This document shows, piece after piece, positions 6,099 through 7,804 of a stretch of 7,804 bases of DNA. Both the position numbers and the translations under genes were made by a program. The DNA is from an uncultured Gammaproteobacteria bacterium (GTDB lineage Bacteria; Pseudomonadota; Gammaproteobacteria; GCA-001735895). The notes under the pieces are model-generated. The model searched no databases. It was not told the DNA's origin and was given only the letters and a program-made list of their open reading frames with translations. Numbering within the stretch: position 1 is the first letter of the stretch; the number at the start of each line of letters is the position of its first letter. The stretch covers positions 1 to 7,804 of the forward strand of contig CALJQI010000253.1 in assembly GCA_937980285.1 (NCBI GenBank), given 5' to 3'.

Positions 6099-7010
6099 AT
6101 GGAGAAGGTATCAGCACTATCAGGCAGCTTCAGATTCAACAACCTGTTTCCGACATTCGCCAAGAAAAAAGCCAGCCTGATGACCAGGCTAATGCCCGGC
6201 TGGACCAATAACAAGATCGATTCCCTGTTATTTGTACCCAAGACCCGGGACAACAAGCCAGTCCGACTACCGCGTGGCTTCACCGAAGCCGACATTAAAA
6301 CCAACGACGGCATGATCAAGTCCTACCGGACCGGCAAGGGCCCGACCGTCGTTTTCATCCACGGCTGGGGTGGCAACGCGCAACAGTTTTTCCCGCTTAT
6401 GCGGGGCCTGGCGCAATGCGGTTTTAGCTCGGTCACGTTCGATCAACTGGGCCACGGCCAGAGCGAAATAAAGCCGGCCACCCTGCACCAGTCGATAAAA
6501 ACCAATAACCATGTTCTGGAAATGGTAAAGAAATCGAGTGACGGCCTCTGCGCCATCGTCGGACACTCCACCGGATGTATTACCATTGCCGCGGCGCGTA
6601 ACGCGCTGGTGCGCGACATCCCGCTGTTCCTGATTTCTCCGGTTTTCAACTACAAGCTGTACTTCCTCAAGAAACTGGTCAAGCTCAGGCTCCACGCCGA
6701 CCTGGTGAAACAATACGCCAACCGATTCGCCAAAAGCTACCGCAGCGAGTATCAGAAGCTGGAACTGGCGCGCAATCTCGACAAGTACGGTGACTTTACG
6801 GTGATCGCACACGACGAATCCGACTCGGAGAGCTCGTTTTCGGATTCCGAACGGTTCTGCGCCAAGTACCCGCTGACCAAGCTGCTCGTGACCAGGAACA
6901 CCGATCATGTGCGCATCATAAATTCAGAGTCGGTGTGGCAGGAGCTGAAGTCGCATTTGAACTACGACGATACGACCATCAACTTTACCGCCGAGATCGT
7001 TTACCAGTAG
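6099..7010 (+). CDS. Alpha/beta hydrolase fold protein, substrate unknown
   Basis: 303 residues, within the usual range for single-domain alpha/beta hydrolases. A GGAGG 10 bases upstream supports the start. The core begins near residue 82 (GPTVVFIHGWGG, with the oxyanion-loop HGWGG at 88-92). It continues with FDQLGHGQS (114-122) and the nucleophile elbow GHSTG with S157. The acid is probably D239 or D242 in the HDESDS segment, and the His is H270 in TDHVRI. A complete catalytic triad is therefore likely. About 60 basic, hydrophobic residues precede the core with no export signal, so the protein is probably cytoplasmic or loosely membrane-bound. A Lys/Arg- and aromatic-rich stretch (about 185-220) may form the lid. 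By eye, base composition is more AT-rich than in the genes upstream. It may be transcribed alone: the neighbours are 296 and 119 bases away. The substrate cannot be inferred; esterase, lipase and thioesterase are all possible. Confidence 0.85.
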   Translation: MEKVSALSGSFRFNNLFPTFAKKKASLMTRLMPGWTNNKIDSLLFVPKTRDNKPVRLPRGFTEADIKTNDGMIKSYRTGKGPTVVFIHGWGGNAQQFFPLMRGLAQCGFSSVTFDQLGHGQSEIKPATLHQSIKTNNHVLEMVKKSSDGLCAIVGHSTGCITIAAARNALVRDIPLFLISPVFNYKLYFLKKLVKLRLHADLVKQYANRFAKSYRSEYQKLELARNLDKYGDFTVIAHDESDSESSFSDSERFCAKYPLTKLLVTRNTDHVRIINSESVWQELKSHLNYDDTTINFTAEIVYQ

Positions 7011-7034
7011 TAACCGCGACCGCCGGTTTAGCGG

Positions 7035-7044
7035 TACCCGGGTA
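7035..7044 (+). repeat. 10-bp palindrome before the malonyl-CoA decarboxylase gene
   Basis: TACCCGGGTA is a perfect 10-bp palindrome, preceded at 7022-7038 by ACCGC-N7-GCGGT-like inverted bases. It could be part of a 3' hairpin of the hydrolase transcript or chance; no T-run follows. Confidence 0.25.
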
Positions 7045-7045
7045 T

Positions 7046-7072
7046 TTGCCAAAAGTCGGAACCTGTTATCAT
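7046..7072 (+). promoter_or_regulatory. Possible sigma-70 promoter of the malonyl-CoA decarboxylase gene
   Basis: TTGCCA (7046-7051) and TATCAT (7067-7072) each match five of six consensus bases. The 15-base spacer is short of the preferred 17, so this is a weak candidate. It lies 57 bases before the ATG, and an inverted repeat starts just after the -10 box. Confidence 0.3.
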
Positions 7073-7073
7073 C

Positions 7074-7110
7074 TAGCTATTCCGCAATAATCTAGACTTT
7101 TAGATAGCTA
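7074..7110 (+). repeat. Inverted repeat in the leader of the malonyl-CoA decarboxylase gene
   Basis: TAGCTAT (7074-7080) and ATAGCTA (7104-7110) are perfect 7-bp reverse complements across 23 bases. A second small dyad, ATCTA/TAGAT, is nested between them (about 7090-7105). The position right after the candidate promoter would suit an operator or a leader hairpin. Confidence 0.3.
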
Positions 7111-7129
7111 ATTACCCAAAGCCAGTGCG

Positions 7130-7804
7130 ATGCAATTCTTCCAGGACCTGATGCCTTCCCTGCGCCTTTCAAAATGGGCGCCGACGGCGATCCGCAAACA
7201 CCTGTTCAACGAGGAAACCGAAACCCTCGATTCGCTGTGCGCGATGATGATGGCTTCCGATGGCGAGTATTCCAGCCTGTTGCTTGCCGAACGCATCCTC
7301 AATGCCTATGAAGGGCTGGACGCGGAGGGACGTCTCGAGTTTTTCACTCTTTTGCATACCGACTACGATATCGACCCGGCCGCAATCAAACGCGCGGTCA
7401 GGGATTACGAACGTAGTCCCGACGCCGCCAACCTGTTGCAGGTTACCGACGCCGCCGAGCCGGGGCGCCAGGAACTGTTACGCCGTATCAACCTGACACC
7501 CGGTGGCACCCGCCGCCTGGTGAAGATGCGCGAACACCTGCTCACGGCAATGCGCGATAAGCCCGAACTGAAGAAAATCGATACCGATTTCCACCATTTG
7601 TTCAACGCCTGGTTTAACCGCGGATTCCTGCTGATAGAGCCAATCGACTGGACTACACCGGCGCATATCCTGGAAAAAATCATCGCTTACGAGGCGGTAC
7701 ACGAAATCGAAAGCTGGTCCGAGCTGCGCGCTCGTCTACAGCCCGCCGATCGCTATTGCTACGGCTTTTTTCACCCATCGATGGAAGACGAGCCGCTGGT
7801 TTTC
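7130..7804 (+). CDS. Malonyl-CoA decarboxylase (MatA/MLYCD family), N-terminal half
   Basis: The frame is open to the right edge: 225 residues of an expected 430-480. The enzyme decarboxylates malonyl-CoA to acetyl-CoA in the cytoplasm, for malonate use or to limit malonyl-CoA. Residues 1-150 are the helical N-terminal domain, including TPGGTRRLVKMREHLL at 123-138. Then come the family blocks WFNRGFLLIEPIDW (161-174), ILEKIIAYEAVHEIESW (180-196) and DRYCYGFFHPSMEDEPLVF (207-225). The last of these opens the GNAT-like catalytic domain; the catalytic residues lie beyond the window. ATG 7130 is the first start after an in-frame stop at 7109-7111. No strong ribosome binding site is seen, and ATG 7151, with AGGA a few bases before it, is an alternative. 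This is the single-protein type, not the biotin or acyl-carrier complex. Malonyl-CoA synthetase (MatB), its common partner, is not in the window but could follow downstream. Confidence 0.95.
   Translation, partial: MQFFQDLMPSLRLSKWAPTAIRKHLFNEETETLDSLCAMMMASDGEYSSLLLAERILNAYEGLDAEGRLEFFTLLHTDYDIDPAAIKRAVRDYERSPDAANLLQVTDAAEPGRQELLRRINLTPGGTRRLVKMREHLLTAMRDKPELKKIDTDFHHLFNAWFNRGFLLIEPIDWTTPAHILEKIIAYEAVHEIESWSELRARLQPADRYCYGFFHPSMEDEPLVF

Noticed and set aside
6011..6211. 66-codon frame in the gap before the hydrolase gene
   Set aside because: It starts at GTG inside the inverted repeat, has no ribosome binding site and overlaps the hydrolase gene, which has a good one.
7405..7683. - strand frames opposite the malonyl-CoA decarboxylase gene
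   Set aside because: The + strand frame carries unmistakable decarboxylase motifs up to the window edge; the opposite frames have none.

Overview
The window reads as chromosome of a Gram-negative proteobacterium, most likely a marine or halotolerant gammaproteobacterium. This is inferred from moderately high GC coding sequence, a lipoprotein signal peptide, a BCCT osmolyte carrier, TAXI-type and betaine-type binding domains, a PhyH-family oxygenase and a MatA/MLYCD-type malonyl-CoA decarboxylase. The genus cannot be fixed from the sequence alone. All eight supported genes lie on the + strand and are densely packed. No RNA gene, insertion sequence, CRISPR array or phage gene was seen.

Region 1 (1-3039) is an osmolyte or substrate uptake cassette. 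It holds the C-terminal third of a BCCT carrier, cut by the left edge. Six bases later comes a 632-residue lipoprotein that joins an OpuBC/OsmF-like betaine/choline-binding domain to a TAXI-like TRAP solute-binding domain and ends in a C-terminal membrane helix. A UspA-family protein follows. No ABC permease, ATPase or TRAP membrane subunit accompanies the binding protein here. The carrier next to it is a BCCT protein, a family that normally works without a binding protein. This is the most unusual feature of the window.

Region 2 (3108-5802) is a compact three-gene unit: an EamA-like DMT exporter, a PhyH-family Fe(II)/2-oxoglutarate oxygenase and a Rhizobium etli AnsA-type asparaginase. Both junctions are ATGA overlaps, so the three products are probably translated together and act in one process, perhaps modification, hydrolysis and export of a small amide or amino-acid-like compound.

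Region 3 (5803-7804) opens with a 296-base AT-rich gap that carries an AT-rich hairpin and a 9-bp inverted repeat resembling an operator. An alpha/beta hydrolase of unknown substrate follows. After a second gap of 119 bases, which holds another inverted repeat, comes the first half of a malonyl-CoA decarboxylase gene that runs off the right edge.
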